Assembly (NCBI RefSeq): GCF_035046505.1
Contig: NC_089823.1
Span: 8,846,044-8,910,043, forward strand
Length of the DNA: 64,000 bases
Reading direction: 5' to 3'
From: Tiliqua scincoides
Taxonomy: Eukaryota > Chordata > Lepidosauria > Squamata > Scincidae
The notes below the pieces were generated by a model, which worked only from the letters and a program-made list of their open reading frames with translations, ran no database searches and was not told the DNA's origin. Made by a program: the position numbers and the translations under genes. Below, piece by piece: positions 45,870 to 58,700 of this stretch (position 1 is the stretch's first letter; every line of letters starts with the position of its first letter).

Positions 45870-46500
45870 CTCCCTCCCCCCCGTCCTGATTTTCCCAGGT
45901 AGGCCTCAAAAAGGGCCTCCGTTGCCATAGCAACAGCTGAGCAGCCCGACGGGCCAATAGGAAACCGGGTCTCCTGCCCGCCGTTCAGCCAATGGGTACA
46001 AGAGGGGGTGCTGGCGACGGGGAGGGAACAAGCCTCTCTGAACGTCACACTGCTACCGGGAGGCGGGATTACGGTGAGACGGCCCAATCAGACATCGAGG
46101 AGATAAAGAGAGGCGGGGCCGAGGGCGCGCGTCGAATCGGAAGCGAGCATTCCGCCCCAACCAATCCCAGCTTCAGCGCAGTCCTGGGGACGGCGCCCAA
46201 TCGCGTCTCGAGGCTCTGACGGACGGACGGGGCCGCCCAATGGGAAGCCGGGCGGCGAGGAGCGCGAGCCAACGGGCGCGTGAGCGGAGAACAAAAGGTG
46301 CCGCCCGGGCCCGCCCCTCGCCCTCCATTTCGGGTGACGCAACGGCCGGGGCCGGAGGAGAAGGAGCTCGCCCGCCGCCATTTTGTGCGAGGCGCTTCTG
46401 CGAGGCGGCGGCGGCCGGACGATGAACTAGCGGGCCGCGGAGGAGCGAAACGGAGCGAGGCCGGCGGCGCTTCTTGGCCTGGTCCCGCGCGGTCTGCTGA
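45870..46500 (+). promoter_or_regulatory. PCF11: PCF11 CpG-island promoter and 5' UTR
   Basis: TATA-less, CpG-rich. Six CCAAT boxes for NF-Y lie on the plus strand at 45,954, 45,989, 46,084, 46,161, 46,197 and 46,237, plus a near-match CCAAC at 46,269. An RFX X-box is at 45,921-45,934, a TGACGCAA CRE-like site at about 46,335, and a strong YY1 site GCCGCCATTTTG at 46,374-46,385. YY1 sites of this form usually sit just downstream of the start, so I place transcription initiation at roughly 46,300-46,370. The reading frame upstream of the ATG stays open back to 46,280, but contains no in-frame ATG. Confidence 0.8.
45921..45934. promoter_or_regulatory. RFX X-box, perfect palindrome halves
   Basis: GTTGCCATAGCAAC: GTTGC and GCAAC half-sites with the standard spacing, a textbook RFX binding site. 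Confidence 0.75.
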
Positions 46501-46501
46501 G

Positions 46502-46723
46502 ATGTCGGGCGGCGGCGGCGGCGGCAGCGGGGGCGGCGCGACGGCCGAGGCCGGGGGGCCCGCGGGCGGCAGCGGCGAGGACGCGTGCCGGGACTACCAG
46601 TCGTCGCTGGAGGACCTGACCTTCAACAGCAAGCCGCACATCAACATGCTGACCATCCTGGCCGAGGAGAACGTGCCCTTCGCCAAGGACATCGTCTCGC
46701 TGATCGAGGCGCAAGTCGCCAAG
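46502..46723 (+). CDS. PCF11: PCF11 exon 1: start codon and first part of the CTD-interacting domain
   Basis: Residues 1-74. The ATG at 46,502 has G at -3. It opens a glycine-rich leader (residues 3-12 almost all Gly, encoded by GGC repeats at about 46,505-46,537) about ten residues longer than the human leader as I remember it. From 'ACRDYQSSLEDLTFNSKPHI' onward it is nearly identical to human PCF11 and forms the first helices of the CTD-interacting domain. Ends AAG|GTTTTT, phase 0. Confidence 0.95.
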
Positions 46724-49700
46724 GTTTTTATACGCTCCGCCGCATTCCTCTCCCGGCCCGCCCCGCAGGCAGGGACAGCAGGGCCAAGCGTGTCTGTGTG
46801 AACGTGTGGACGCGTGTCAGGAGGCTGAGAGTGGGGAGAGAGCGGAGGAAGGTTGAATGAAGGTGGCTGGGCGACGCGTGTGCGTGTGAGCGGGCGTGCG
46901 CGTGTCAGCTGGGACTGTGCGGCGGGGAGAGCGGAGGCAGGGCTCTGGGTGGGTCAGGCAAAGGTCTGGGCCCACGACGGGCCTGCGGGAGGGCAGCTCC
47001 CGGGAGGAAGGGCAGAACACGTGTATAGGGGGAGGCAGGCAGGTATAGTGGGAAACAGGAATTGGGACACGCGTGTAGAGGGGAGGCAGGCATGGTGGGG
47101 AGTTGGGACACGTGTATAGAGGCAGGCAGGTTGGAAGGGAGTTGGGATACATGCATAGGGGAGGCAGGTAGGTATGGTGGGGGACAGGAATTGGGACACG
47201 TATAGGGGAGAAGCAGGCAGGGTGGAAGGGAGTTGGGCCACGTGTATAAGGAGAGACTAGGAAGGCAGGTTGGGAAGCAGGTATTGAAGGCTCATGCTTA
47301 TTCCCCCCACTCGCAGTAGTGAAATCTGTATATGGGCAGGACACGTATAGGGGAGAGTCGGGGAAAGACAGACATGTTGGGAAACAGGAATTGGGGCATG
47401 TGTATGGGGAAGACAGGCAGGCATGTTGGGAAACAAGTATTGATGGCACCTGCTTATTTCTCCATCCCACTAATAGTAGTAGTATCTATAGATAAGGGTA
47501 TTTTTTTTGTATACAAACACAAAACACTGTCTTTTTGTGTTTAAGATATTTTCCAGAAATTAAATTAGATTCTTTTGTCCACTTAGAAATAATACTGTTG
47601 CTGCATCTGCTGCCACGATATCACCTATCTAGTTCATTTTTAAAGTAACTATGATTCATAATTATAGTTTATTAAAATGAACCCTTGGAATAAAATTTAT
47701 CATAGTTTGCTATTTTAATGAAGAAATTTTGGGAAAAAATATCACCAAAAACACCCCCCCCTATCTATAGACTGATTAAAATTTATCTACTTTACAAATC
47801 ACACATACACAGGCCTCAGTCTCTGCTTTATATACAGTAAAATCCAGAGGTAGACATGACACTTTAGGCAGGAAAGGGAAGACTATGTCTGCCTGTGTTT
47901 CGCCCCAGATAGACTGCGTAAGCAAGGCTGTGATGAAAACAGGAAGTGTGGAAATTTTTCTTCATTGCATCAAGACGTATTAAATAATACAAGAAGGTCA
48001 GACTGCAACGTGTCACTGCAGCAGGAGCTTCTTGAAAGCAAGGAAGAGTATGATCAGGGAATAGTGGTATTAGAGAGGATTAACAGTGAGGGTCATTATG
48101 GGGAAGGGAAGGAGGAGGTAGGAAAAGATCCAGGGAATCTTTTTTGGGAGGAATTAGGGATTCCCAATTAGGGAATCCTCCTAATTGGGAGGAAACAATG
48201 ATGGATTATAGGAATTGGGAACAGGAGAATGGAATGGGTGTCTCGGATATTTTAAGATTAGCAGATGGGGGGAGATTCTCTCTCCTGTGAGATGTAAAAG
48301 TATGGATTGTGATGATGGTGGTTTAGGAGAGTACGGTCAAAGAGGAAAAGGTGAAGCTAAATCAAAAGAAAGGGGGAATAAAGCTTATAGGATTAAAGGA
48401 GGGGCATTTTCTAACATTGTGGTGAGTTGAAAGAGTGTGGGGAAGGCTTTTTAGACAGAATAGATTTCAAGAGATGATTGTGAGAGTGAAGGTTGGGTGG
48501 AAAGTGAAGAGCCTGGGCAAAAGTCTGAGGGGAAGGGGGTCAATTCAATGGCAGGGCAGAGTTAAAAAGACCAGGCAAGGAAAGGGAATGGACTGTTCTA
48601 GGGCAGTAAGTTTATCAGAAAGCTGGGAGGTCTGAACAAATAACAAATATGAAGAAAAGGGCAAGCTCTCTTTTCCCGCCCCCACCCTAATCAGATTAGG
48701 AAGATACTGTGATGGCTTTTCATGCTTTCATAAATGAGAGAGACAACATGGCGGCCTGGCAGTGACTGTGCAGTAGAAGCTGCACGTTGCCTCGCAGTCC
48801 TGTCTCTTTAAATGGCTGAACTGTAATTCATAACTTAGTAATCTGCACTGAGCCTTTAAACCGGCAGAACCGGGTTGAAGGAGAAGGAAAAAGATTTTAC
48901 AAACAGGGATAATTCTGTGTCATGTAGTGATAGAAAAACCTGATCTCCTCTCTTTAGACCTGGAAAGATTTTTTGTTATGAAGGGTAGAATTTGGGGGAG
49001 GTCAGTAACCTTATGAAGAATGTAAGATTAGAAGGGTGTATGAGTGTGTATGATTGAGTTTTTGGAGCAGCCTATTCATTAAGGCAGGGAAAGAAGCAAC
49101 CCACCCCATCAGTAGGAACCACAACAGCCTGTACAATCCCAACATGGCGCCTGAGAGGCATATGATGCAAAAAGAAAGAGTAGGGTCCGAATCCAGCCTA
49201 GACACTTGCTGGTATAAGTCAGCTGGGTGCATTAGATTGTATTGTACCTTTTTTGCCCAGGGGTTTTGGATCTTTTTGTCATTTATTTAGCGTAATGGTA
49301 ACCAATCCCAGTTCATATCTCAGCCCTAGATAAACACTTTGATTCTCTTTCTTGCCCTGACCCCTCCCTGTTTCCTCCAGGTTGTTGGTCTTTTCATTTA
49401 GGTTATTTCGTCTAGGCTAAAATTTAAACATGGTATTGGGAAAGGCTGTTTTTCTAGCTCAAGGTGCTTAATTTTGACATACTCTCCAGACACTTTCCCT
49501 TTTTTATTTTTTAAAATGTTGTCAGTCTCTGTTAATGACTGGATATACATAAACACATCAAATTCCAGTGCTGTCATTTGGGGGGATGTAGAGGGTGGTT
49601 ACACAGTGTTCCCCTTAAGTGTATTTAAAGATATCTAAAAACCTGTACCACTAATTGGATTTGCCTAGCTGTCGATAGTGAGCAGAATGAAACATAAGAT

Positions 49701-52700
49701 TTTAGTTCTCTGAAAAACCACTTTTTAAAGAGAGTGTTGTCTGGAGACAGTTTCTATTTAGTGTAATGCAAAGTGGTTTGATTACATATTAATAAATGAT
49801 TTTGAAATGTGACTGGTATTCAAAAAATTGTAAATAAAATGTATGAAATATGTATTTGTCTTTTTATTTACCGGGTGTAGTGCAGAATTTGTTTCCAATG
49901 TGTTAAATTATTCTGTGGCTTGGGTTTACAACTTGTGGTATGAGGAAAGCTCAAGTTTTTTGGGGAAGTCTAACAGAAAACCATGGACTCACACATTTTC
50001 AACACTCATTCGTATGACGCTTGAAGAAGTGCAGCAAGCATTCTGTAAAGAACTCTGAACATGTTTTCCCTGCAGATAAGCTTGAGGTTTAATTGACTTC
50101 AGTTCTTGTGGTTTGTGTTGCCTTCCCGCTGTCACAACTGCTGGGGAGTCTAACTTTGGGTTTACCTTATCCTGAGGGTGGACCTCAATACATCTTGGTG
50201 TGCTTCCTTTTAGAGACTAATGGAGTACTTTAAATGGAGACTAAAATACTGCAGTCTCCAAGTCCTGATTCCTAAATGTGGCATTCAGATCTTTAAACTG
50301 GGGCTTGCTCCCTACTTTCTAAAAACAGTCTGTGGGAGACTTGCTTCCTTACTGTTCCACAGTACTTCACTTGGAGTTTCCACAGTTCTTACATACTAGA
50401 GTGACATTTTATAAACCCTTGGAGCAGCAGTTTTACTGCTAAAAATTAGAAGGGAAAAGGTAGTGTGTCCTTTTGGGGAACAAGCTCTTGTGAGTCAGCT
50501 GTGTTTCATCATCAGCTGCCCTTGAAAGTCTGAGAACTACCACATCTGAGATGGAAAAGCAGGACACTCAGAAGTGGCCAAGTGCCTTAATACTCTACAG
50601 GTCCTATTATAGCAAGCAAAATTGAGTCTTGCACACTGCCAACTTGTGCCCAGTTCAATTATTTTCTTTTCTAATCCCCTAGGGAGTTAGTACTTAATTT
50701 CCTATACATGCCCTATATGCCTTAGCTGTGACTTTCCCTGTTTCCTATGAAGGCAAACTAATCTCCACTCAATTTTTCATTATGTACAATTTGGTGAAAA
50801 CCCCACTTTGTTGAAGACTTGCTAGTTGAGTTGCCTTGAAGCAAATTTCAGATAATAGTAGTCGTGAATGGTTTGAAAATCTTAGGCAGGGAAAAAAAAA
50901 CCCTAATCACACATTCAAGGGTGAATTCTACAATGGTGCAGGTTTATCCACATTAATAAACCTTGTGTGTTGCTGGACTACTTTCTGCCAATTTCTTCAC
51001 AATTTATTGTGTTTTAGTGAGGAAGGCACTAGTTATAAGAAAAATCAAGAGCAGTTTCTCCCTTGTCCGGACAGTGCAATTTCGATAGTGGTTTGCAGAT
51101 CTTGCCAGATGGCATGTAAATGCTTTTAGAATTATTGGGTGGTAAATGGAAATTGAGTTACTCCTGTGCAAGAGGAGGACAGTCAATATGCAACCTCTGT
51201 TAGAACAATTGAACTGTTCTTTCCAACAAGTCTCTACATGATGATGCTCTTTGAAGCTTGCTGCCCCTTCCTGATATGGATGAGACATAAACATTCCTTT
51301 GTACAGATCCAAGAAGTCTTCCACTTTATTTGGAAGTTCAGTCTCTACAACATGCAGTTTGTGCTGCACGAACTTGGGAGCTGTCTTGTATGGAAAAATC
51401 CCTGACTTGTCCTTGAGCACTGGGTGTCCAGATTTTGAAGACTGTCTTCCATGCCAGTCTTTGGTTTAAGAGCCTGCCTGTTCAGCACATTATGGATTTA
51501 TACTTCTTGTTTGTTTCCATTGAATGGCATACATACCTACAAAATTGAAGAAGTCTTAGTGAGATTGTTTCAGCTGGCCAGTGACGGTGACACTTGCGTA
51601 GCATTTGTTTGGATTGCACCAAAGTAACTTTATTCCAAATGTGGTTCACTGAAAGACACTGGTATTTGCCATCTTTCCATTCACTGAGAGTTTCCCATTT
51701 GCAAGAATGCACAATTATTTTATGGGACTTGCAAATTCTTAAGTTGGCTCACATCCCATCTTTTAGAGATGTCAGCAGATATGAATGTGTGTGCCCTCAA
51801 AATATAGTCTTAATTCTAAAAGTGTAAAGCAGCTGCGGTGGATACATTTAGCAGTAACTTTGTATCATGAACCAGTGCTTTCTGCCATGGCAGAAGCTGA
51901 ATAGGCCCTTCTTTTAAAAGGATTCACTGTCTACCAGAAGTAGCTAAACTGGTATTTTTTGGTGCATCTGAATTGGTCAGCATCTCAAAATAGGTACAAC
52001 ATCCTTTAGTTCATGATAGGTGACTTAGGCAGAGGTAAATCCTTACTTTAAAAAAGAGAAAGCAAAATGTTTGTTGCAACTAAATGTCTCAGTTTTCTTC
52101 TTATTACTCCAGGCTCCTGCTAATGAGAAACTTCCTGTTATGTACCTAATGGACTCCATTGTCAAGAATGTTGGAAGAGAATATCTTTCTGCGTTTGCTA
52201 AAAATCTAGTTGCAACATTTGTTAGTGTGTTTGAAAAGGTATATATATATATATATGCTTTCATAAATGTTTTTTTAAGTGGCTAATGTATAAATAAATA
52301 TTTGGCACTCAGTCTTGGGTTTTCTTGGGTACTAAGTGTAAAGAATGCAGTATCTGGACTTCATTTATTCATGCTCAGATGATACTCGGCAAACAAGGAT
52401 GCAAAAATTTTATGGGTTTGCAGCATGAAAAATATAGGGCATATCCAGAGTGAGAGAAGACCAGCATTAGAAAATGAAATTAAGGAAACGCTACTCCTTT
52501 TTAACCTTGCCATTTGTTACAGTTTTCTGTGTTACATCGGTAGAACTGGATCCTTGCTTAGGCAGTATTTAAGAATGTAGTTCGCTAAACTTCCCAAGGC
52601 TTCATTTTTGAATAACTTTCATATTGCAGAGGAATTAGTATTTTTCTAGTTTCTGTTTGCTACTCTACTCTGTTTTCTACTCTTCTGTCTTGCTCATATA

Positions 52701-55700
52701 AACTTGATTAGTTAACGTTTAGTTTAATAAGTTTCAGTAAGTTTTAGAAGAGGATCATGCAAGTGCTAGTCTGCCAGGTTGTGAATGACCTTGTATTCTG
52801 ATCACATGGGCTCATTTTTATCTCTTCCAGCCTTTTCAGTTTAGCACTCTTCACATTTTACTGCAACCGAGAACAATTAATTATAGTTGGCCTTTTCTAA
52901 CAGTTGGGTCCATAGTAAAAAATTATAAAACCTATATTGAAATTCCATATATATATGGATAGTGCTGTTGAAAGAGGCTGAAGTAATATTGAGTCTCTCA
53001 AATGTCAAAACAAATTGCTCCATGGGGGAGGCAAATCCCTCTGTGTGTGTGTGTGGCTGGCTGGCTGGCTATATTTCTAATTACGTGGAAAGTTCAAATA
53101 AGAGGTTTTACTGAATTCAAATATATATTGTTCTATTTGCATATCAGTATACATGTAGATCACAATCCTCTACTCAGCTGTATGCACTTAAGTTCTGCCT
53201 TTAGTGGAACTTAATCACACATCAGTGAGTAGGAGTGTAGCCATAGGATAAAGCATCTGTGGGCTTGAGATGTATAAAGAAACATATTGAATGTTTTATA
53301 TTAACTTAACAAGCCATAGAATTATTCTGTTGTTCTTAGGTGGATGAAAATACTAGGAAAAGTTTATTTAAATTGCGTTCTACATGGGATGAAATTTTCC
53401 CTTTGAAGAAACTCTATGCCCTCGACGTCCGGGTGAATTCATTAGACCCTGCTTGGCCAATTAAACCGCTTCCCCCTAATGTGAATACTTCTAGCATCCA
53501 CGTGAATCCTAAGTTTTTAAATAAATCGGTAAGTTGATGTAACAGCTATATACTCCTTTAAATAGTGGTTATATCAGTTTGTGTAGATCTTGGAAATAAT
53601 GTACTTTGAGTGAGGCAACACATAAAGACTAGTACCTGTGGCAGAAATTCAGTATTTCACTACCATATCATAATGAGGTGAAGAAGGCACAGGGTAAACT
53701 ACTGTCTGCTTATCAGTGTTCTTAAATTCCTGAAATATAGTTTGCTTCTAAATGTTAATTATATGTGAAGTAATCAAAATATTTTAATAAAACATTTAAA
53801 CATGGTTGTTTTGAATTAATACCTGGTTACTTCTTCCAATCCATAAGATTCCTTTTTTTTACCATTTTCTTGGTAGCCTGAGGAATCTCCTGCTCCTAGC
53901 TCTACAGTTTGTTCTCCAGCTGGGTCATGTTCTACTGTACCCTCTTCGCCAGTTGTTCCTGAAATACAGAAGAATTTGACTCAAGAGCAACTAATAAGAC
54001 AACAGCTTCTAGCAAAGCAGAAACAGTTGTTAGAACTTCAGCAGAAAAAGTTAGAACTGGAGCTAGAGCAGACTAAAGCACAACTGGTGAGTAAGATAGA
54101 CGTGGCTGATGTAGCAAGTCAGATTGGATTCTTTTTTCCCCTTCTGACATAAACAAGGTCCACTTTGGTACTGGTATACAGTCCTCCATTTCAGTTTATT
54201 TTAGTTAGTGAGCTAGTGGAACCTTTGACTATATGTAATTTTTCTTGCAGTTGGAGTATTCTGTGGAACCCAAGTGCAATACAAATGATAATTTGCCTTA
54301 ATAGTCGCAATACATTAAGGTCATGGACTTTGCTATAATGTTTAGAGCTTGTCCTCAAATCGTACTCATCCAGTGATAGAGCCAAACCTTTCACCTATAT
54401 ATTGTAATCTATCTGTACAGTACACTTACAATAATGGCAAGTTTTACACTTCCAGCCATAACTTAGTACAGTTCAGTGTTTGAGTTGGGGCCATTGCAAC
54501 TTTAGTGTTCCTGCTCCCGCCAGTGAACATCATTGTCACGGATCACAAGCAGCAATATGTGACTGTGGTTAGGGTAAGATGTTTTACGGGATGTTGGTCT
54601 CTGTGCCATATGTAATATATGAATGGGCTTTTGATCACTACATTTTTGTATTCTTCCAGAGTTTAAGCTGCAGGGTAATGCCAGGTTTCGTGATGTCCTG
54701 GTAACAATTGCATTCTGTCACAGAAAGTCAAGACTGGAATCTTTAGTGCTTTTATTTCAGTTACTTATGGGAGAATACATCATTTTGTTCTCAATAAAAC
54801 CTGCAAAGTCAACTCTAATGTGTCCAGAGGACGCAGCTCCACCATATTTGTCTAGTTTTTTTATGAAATTTCATTTGTTTTCTCAAGTATGTATTATTAG
54901 GGAAAGAAATTCAAAAATGAAGACATTCATAGGTGTCTTATTAGTGTTCCTACAACACCATCTGTTTGAAATGTTACTTTTCAGCTCATTTACAGACCTG
55001 GTAAATGCTGTGGAAATACCCTAAACAAGGAGTGCTAATTCTAAAGTATGCTAGTATTTTAGGCATGTGCTATCACATAATCTTTTCTACCATGAAAGTG
55101 GATTAATATGTATAATAATGTTGAAGATTTATTCCGTACAAGGATGTGTGTTTGGGTAATATGCCACATATGTTCTTAGGGAGTTTAGATTTTTATGTTG
55201 AGTTAACACTGTGATTTTTGAAGTGCTTGTGTTTTAAAATATTATTTTCTTCTTTGGTGTTTTAGGCAGTTTCTCTTAGTGTTCAGCAAACTACATCAAG
55301 TGTAGGTCCAGCATCTCTGAAACAACATGTTCCACAACCATCTCAAGTATCAGTAAAACCTTCTCATCAGGTTAATCTGCTACCAGAAAAAAAGCGTCCA
55401 TCTCCACTCCATGATGTCAAAATCACCAACAGAGATCCTCGTCTTAATAGAACAAGTCAACATTCTTCTCATGCTAAAGATCAAAGTCATAGGAAAGATT
55501 TTCTAATGAATCCAATCAATCAGTCTGATCCAAGGACAAGCAGAACTTTACAGGCTGAAAAACAAAATACATCAAAGCAAGAAAAACTAAAACAAAGTGA
55601 GAAATCACAGAAGAAAGAGTTTGATCCATTAGATGCAAAATCAAAGTCACCCTCTCCCTTGCAAAATAAGTCTTTTCATGCTAAAGATACCAGAAATCAA

Positions 55701-58700
55701 GAAGGTGAAAACATTAGAGTGTCTGAAATAAGCAAGAAAGATCCAAGATTAAAAAAGCACCTTCTAGAAAAGCCAGATGGTAAAGAAGATGATGCAAAAG
55801 AAAAGAAGAAGAGTTTGGAGAGGAAAGAGAAAGAAGAACATAGGTCTGTTGGTAGTAGAAGTAAAATAATTAATGGCATTGTACAAAAGCAAGATTCCAA
55901 TACAGAAGAGTCAGAAAAACAGGGTGGAAAACCAGGAAGGTCAAGTACTAGGAAACGATCACGTTCTCCTAGATCTCGCTCACCCTCTTCCCATTCCCCC
56001 AAACGAAGAGAGAGGAGGTCGCCCAAAAGAAGACTCAGAAGTCTTTCTCCTTCTGTACCTAAAATTGGGAAGCTTCGACAGTCTGGGCCCAAACAATCTC
56101 ATATAGAGGACTTTGGGCCAGGAACAAGAGATGAAAGGAGCTCTAATAAGAGGGGCCTTAAACAGGAAGTGAGGGATTCAAGGAGGCTGAAGAAAACACA
56201 TGAAGATCGACTCCAGGAAGGAATGAATCAGCACTCTTCAAAAGCAAGTTCGGAACCCAAAGAAAATGTTGAAAACTGGCAAGGTTCCAAGTCAAGCAAA
56301 AGATGGAGGTCTGGCTGGGAAGAAAATAAAAAGTAAGTTGGTATCTATGAAATGAGACCAGTTTGTTATAATGGGTGCAAATATAAAGTAGTTATAGTAG
56401 TTAAGACAAGTGCAAAGATGTCATGCCAAAGGGAAATAGTTGATTTTTCTCTTGAAGCGTTTAAGGAAACCTTATGTAATATGTGGCCTTTGATTTCAGC
56501 CCCCAACCAACAGAAGACCATCAAGGACTCAGTAAATCACCACATCAGAGGCACAGGGACAGCTGGGCGACTAGTAAAGGAGTTCCATCACCTCGCACAC
56601 CAAAGCAGCAACATCGATTAAGTGTGGATGCCAATTTGCAGATTCCCAAAGAACTGACTGTGGCAAACAAAAGGGAGTTACTTAAGAAGGTAGAATAATT
56701 GTTCTCAATGCTTCTTAAAATTGTTTTTGTTTAAATGCTTTCCAAATAACTCTTACCGTTTTATCTCATCACAGGCAAATGAAAGGCTCGCATCTGGGGA
56801 AATAACGCAAGAGGATTTCCTTGTTCTGTGTCATCAGATTCGTCAGCTTTTCCAGTATCAAGAAGGAAAGCATAGGTGTAATGTATGGGATAGTCCCACA
56901 GGAGAAAAGGGCATTCTGAAGAAGAAGCCCCTCTTGTCTGATGCAGACTTGATTTATCATGAACATAAAGCTAAGCTAAAAAGAACACAAGTCCAGCATT
57001 CATTTCCAAGACTTAACATGTTGGATCCCGAAGAAATTTTAGATTATCACTTGAGTGATGTATTTCTTCCTGGAATGGAATGTGAGCAAACCAAAAACAA
57101 ATGTGGAGGGCAGTTTGGTGAGAGATCAAGGCGACATTCCCCTGTTGGTGGCAACAGACCGTATTCTGATAATTCAGCACATGATGGCCGGAGAAGACAT
57201 GATGACCCAAATGTTTCAAAAGGTGCAAAAAATTGTATTTGCCTGGGGTGGAAGGTGGGTTGATAGGAGGAAGCTCTGTTTCCTATATTGCTGAGGTTTA
57301 AATACTTCTTTGGGCAACAAAAAAGGAATGTGCAAACACCTGAAGGTGTGGTTGTTTCCAAATTTGATAAATGGTTTTCATAGCAGTGGTCTGTCCTGTA
57401 TATCACTTTTTCCGTCTGTAACAATATTCTTTTTCTTAAGGTGTTCGAGAAGAGCAAAGGTCTCCATTCAGTGAACATTACAAGAGACCAAGATATGAAG
57501 ATGCAGAGAAACCGTTTGCTGAGACTCCGGGATCCAGATATGGGGCTCCTGATGGAAAGCAAAGGTTTAGTTCACTCTTGGAGGATAAATCTCATTTTGA
57601 GGGCTCTCCTAGACATCCTGGCACAAGAGCAGGAGGAGATGGACAAGCAGCTCATTTTGAAGGTCCTGCTAATACAAATTCTAGAATTGAAGGACCGCAA
57701 TCACAGACTAATTTAAGGTTTGAGGGTCAAGCACATCAGTTTGATGGGCCCTCAGCAGCACAGTCTGGGGGAAAAGGTTCACTCATGTTCGATGGGCCAC
57801 CAGGGCAAATAGGTGGTGGTCCTCTGAGGTTTGAAGGACCCACAGGGCAAATTGGTACAGGGAATCCTATGGGGTTTGAGGGTCCTATTGCACAGGCAGC
57901 GGGAGTTACAAGGTTTGAGGGGCCCACAGGCCAGTCTATTAGTAGCATGAGATTTGAAGGGACCCATGGTCAGCCAGTGAGTGGGATGAGGTTTGAGGGA
58001 CCTCATGGCCAACCAGCCACTGGGATAAGATTTGAAGGACCACATGGTCAATCCTCCAGTGGAGTAAGGTTTGAAGGACCTCATGATCAGTCTTCAGCTG
58101 GGATGCGGTTTGAAGGGCCACATGGCCAACCTTCAAGTGGGATGCGGTTTGAAAGGCCACATGGTCAACCTTCAAGTGGGATACGATTTGAAGGGCCTCA
58201 TGGCACCCCTGGAAGTGGAGTGAGATTTGAGGGACCACATGGTCAGCCTATGGGGCCTCATGGCCAACCAGGGGCTGGTCTGCGTTTTGAGGGGCCGCAT
58301 ATGCAACCATTAGGACCCCATGGCCAGCCTGGAGGTAATTTACGGTTTGAAGCCCCACATGGGCAGCCAATCGGTCCTCATGGGCAGCCGGCAGGTGGCC
58401 TGAGGTTTGAGGGGCCACATGGCCAGCCTGTAGGACCCCATGGTCAACCAGGAGTTGGACCTAGATTTGAGGGGCCTCATGGGCAGCCTGTGGGACCTCA
58501 TGGACAGCCAGGGATTGGTCCCAGGTTTGAGGGACCAGTACAGTCTGCAGGTGGGCTTAGATTTGAAGGACCTATCAACCAATCAGGCCCAAGGTATGAT
58601 GGCTGTCAGTCGAGATTTGATGGTCAACCTGGTCAGCCATCACTTTTGCAAAGATTGGATGGATTGCATGTTCAGCCTGGTCCAAGATTTGAAATGGGGC

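Noticed and set aside
1-46500. Endogenous retrovirus or LTR element
   Set aside because: No paired LTRs, primer-binding site, or gag/pol/env-like stretch could be recognised; the reverse-transcriptase pieces are all non-LTR LINE type.
46280-46501. N-terminal extension of PCF11 upstream of 46,502
   Set aside because: The frame is open but the upstream start would be GTG with no ATG; 46,502 matches the usual PCF11 start position.
46817-47470. A 217-codon minus-strand frame rich in Pro, Cys, Ser and Thr
   Set aside because: It spans the intron 1 minisatellite and repeats because the DNA repeats; no start context, no domain.
57223-57265. Intron 7 retention as coding sequence
   Set aside because: The frame stops after a few codons, whereas splicing at 57,223 to 57,441 restores the conserved VREEQ phase.
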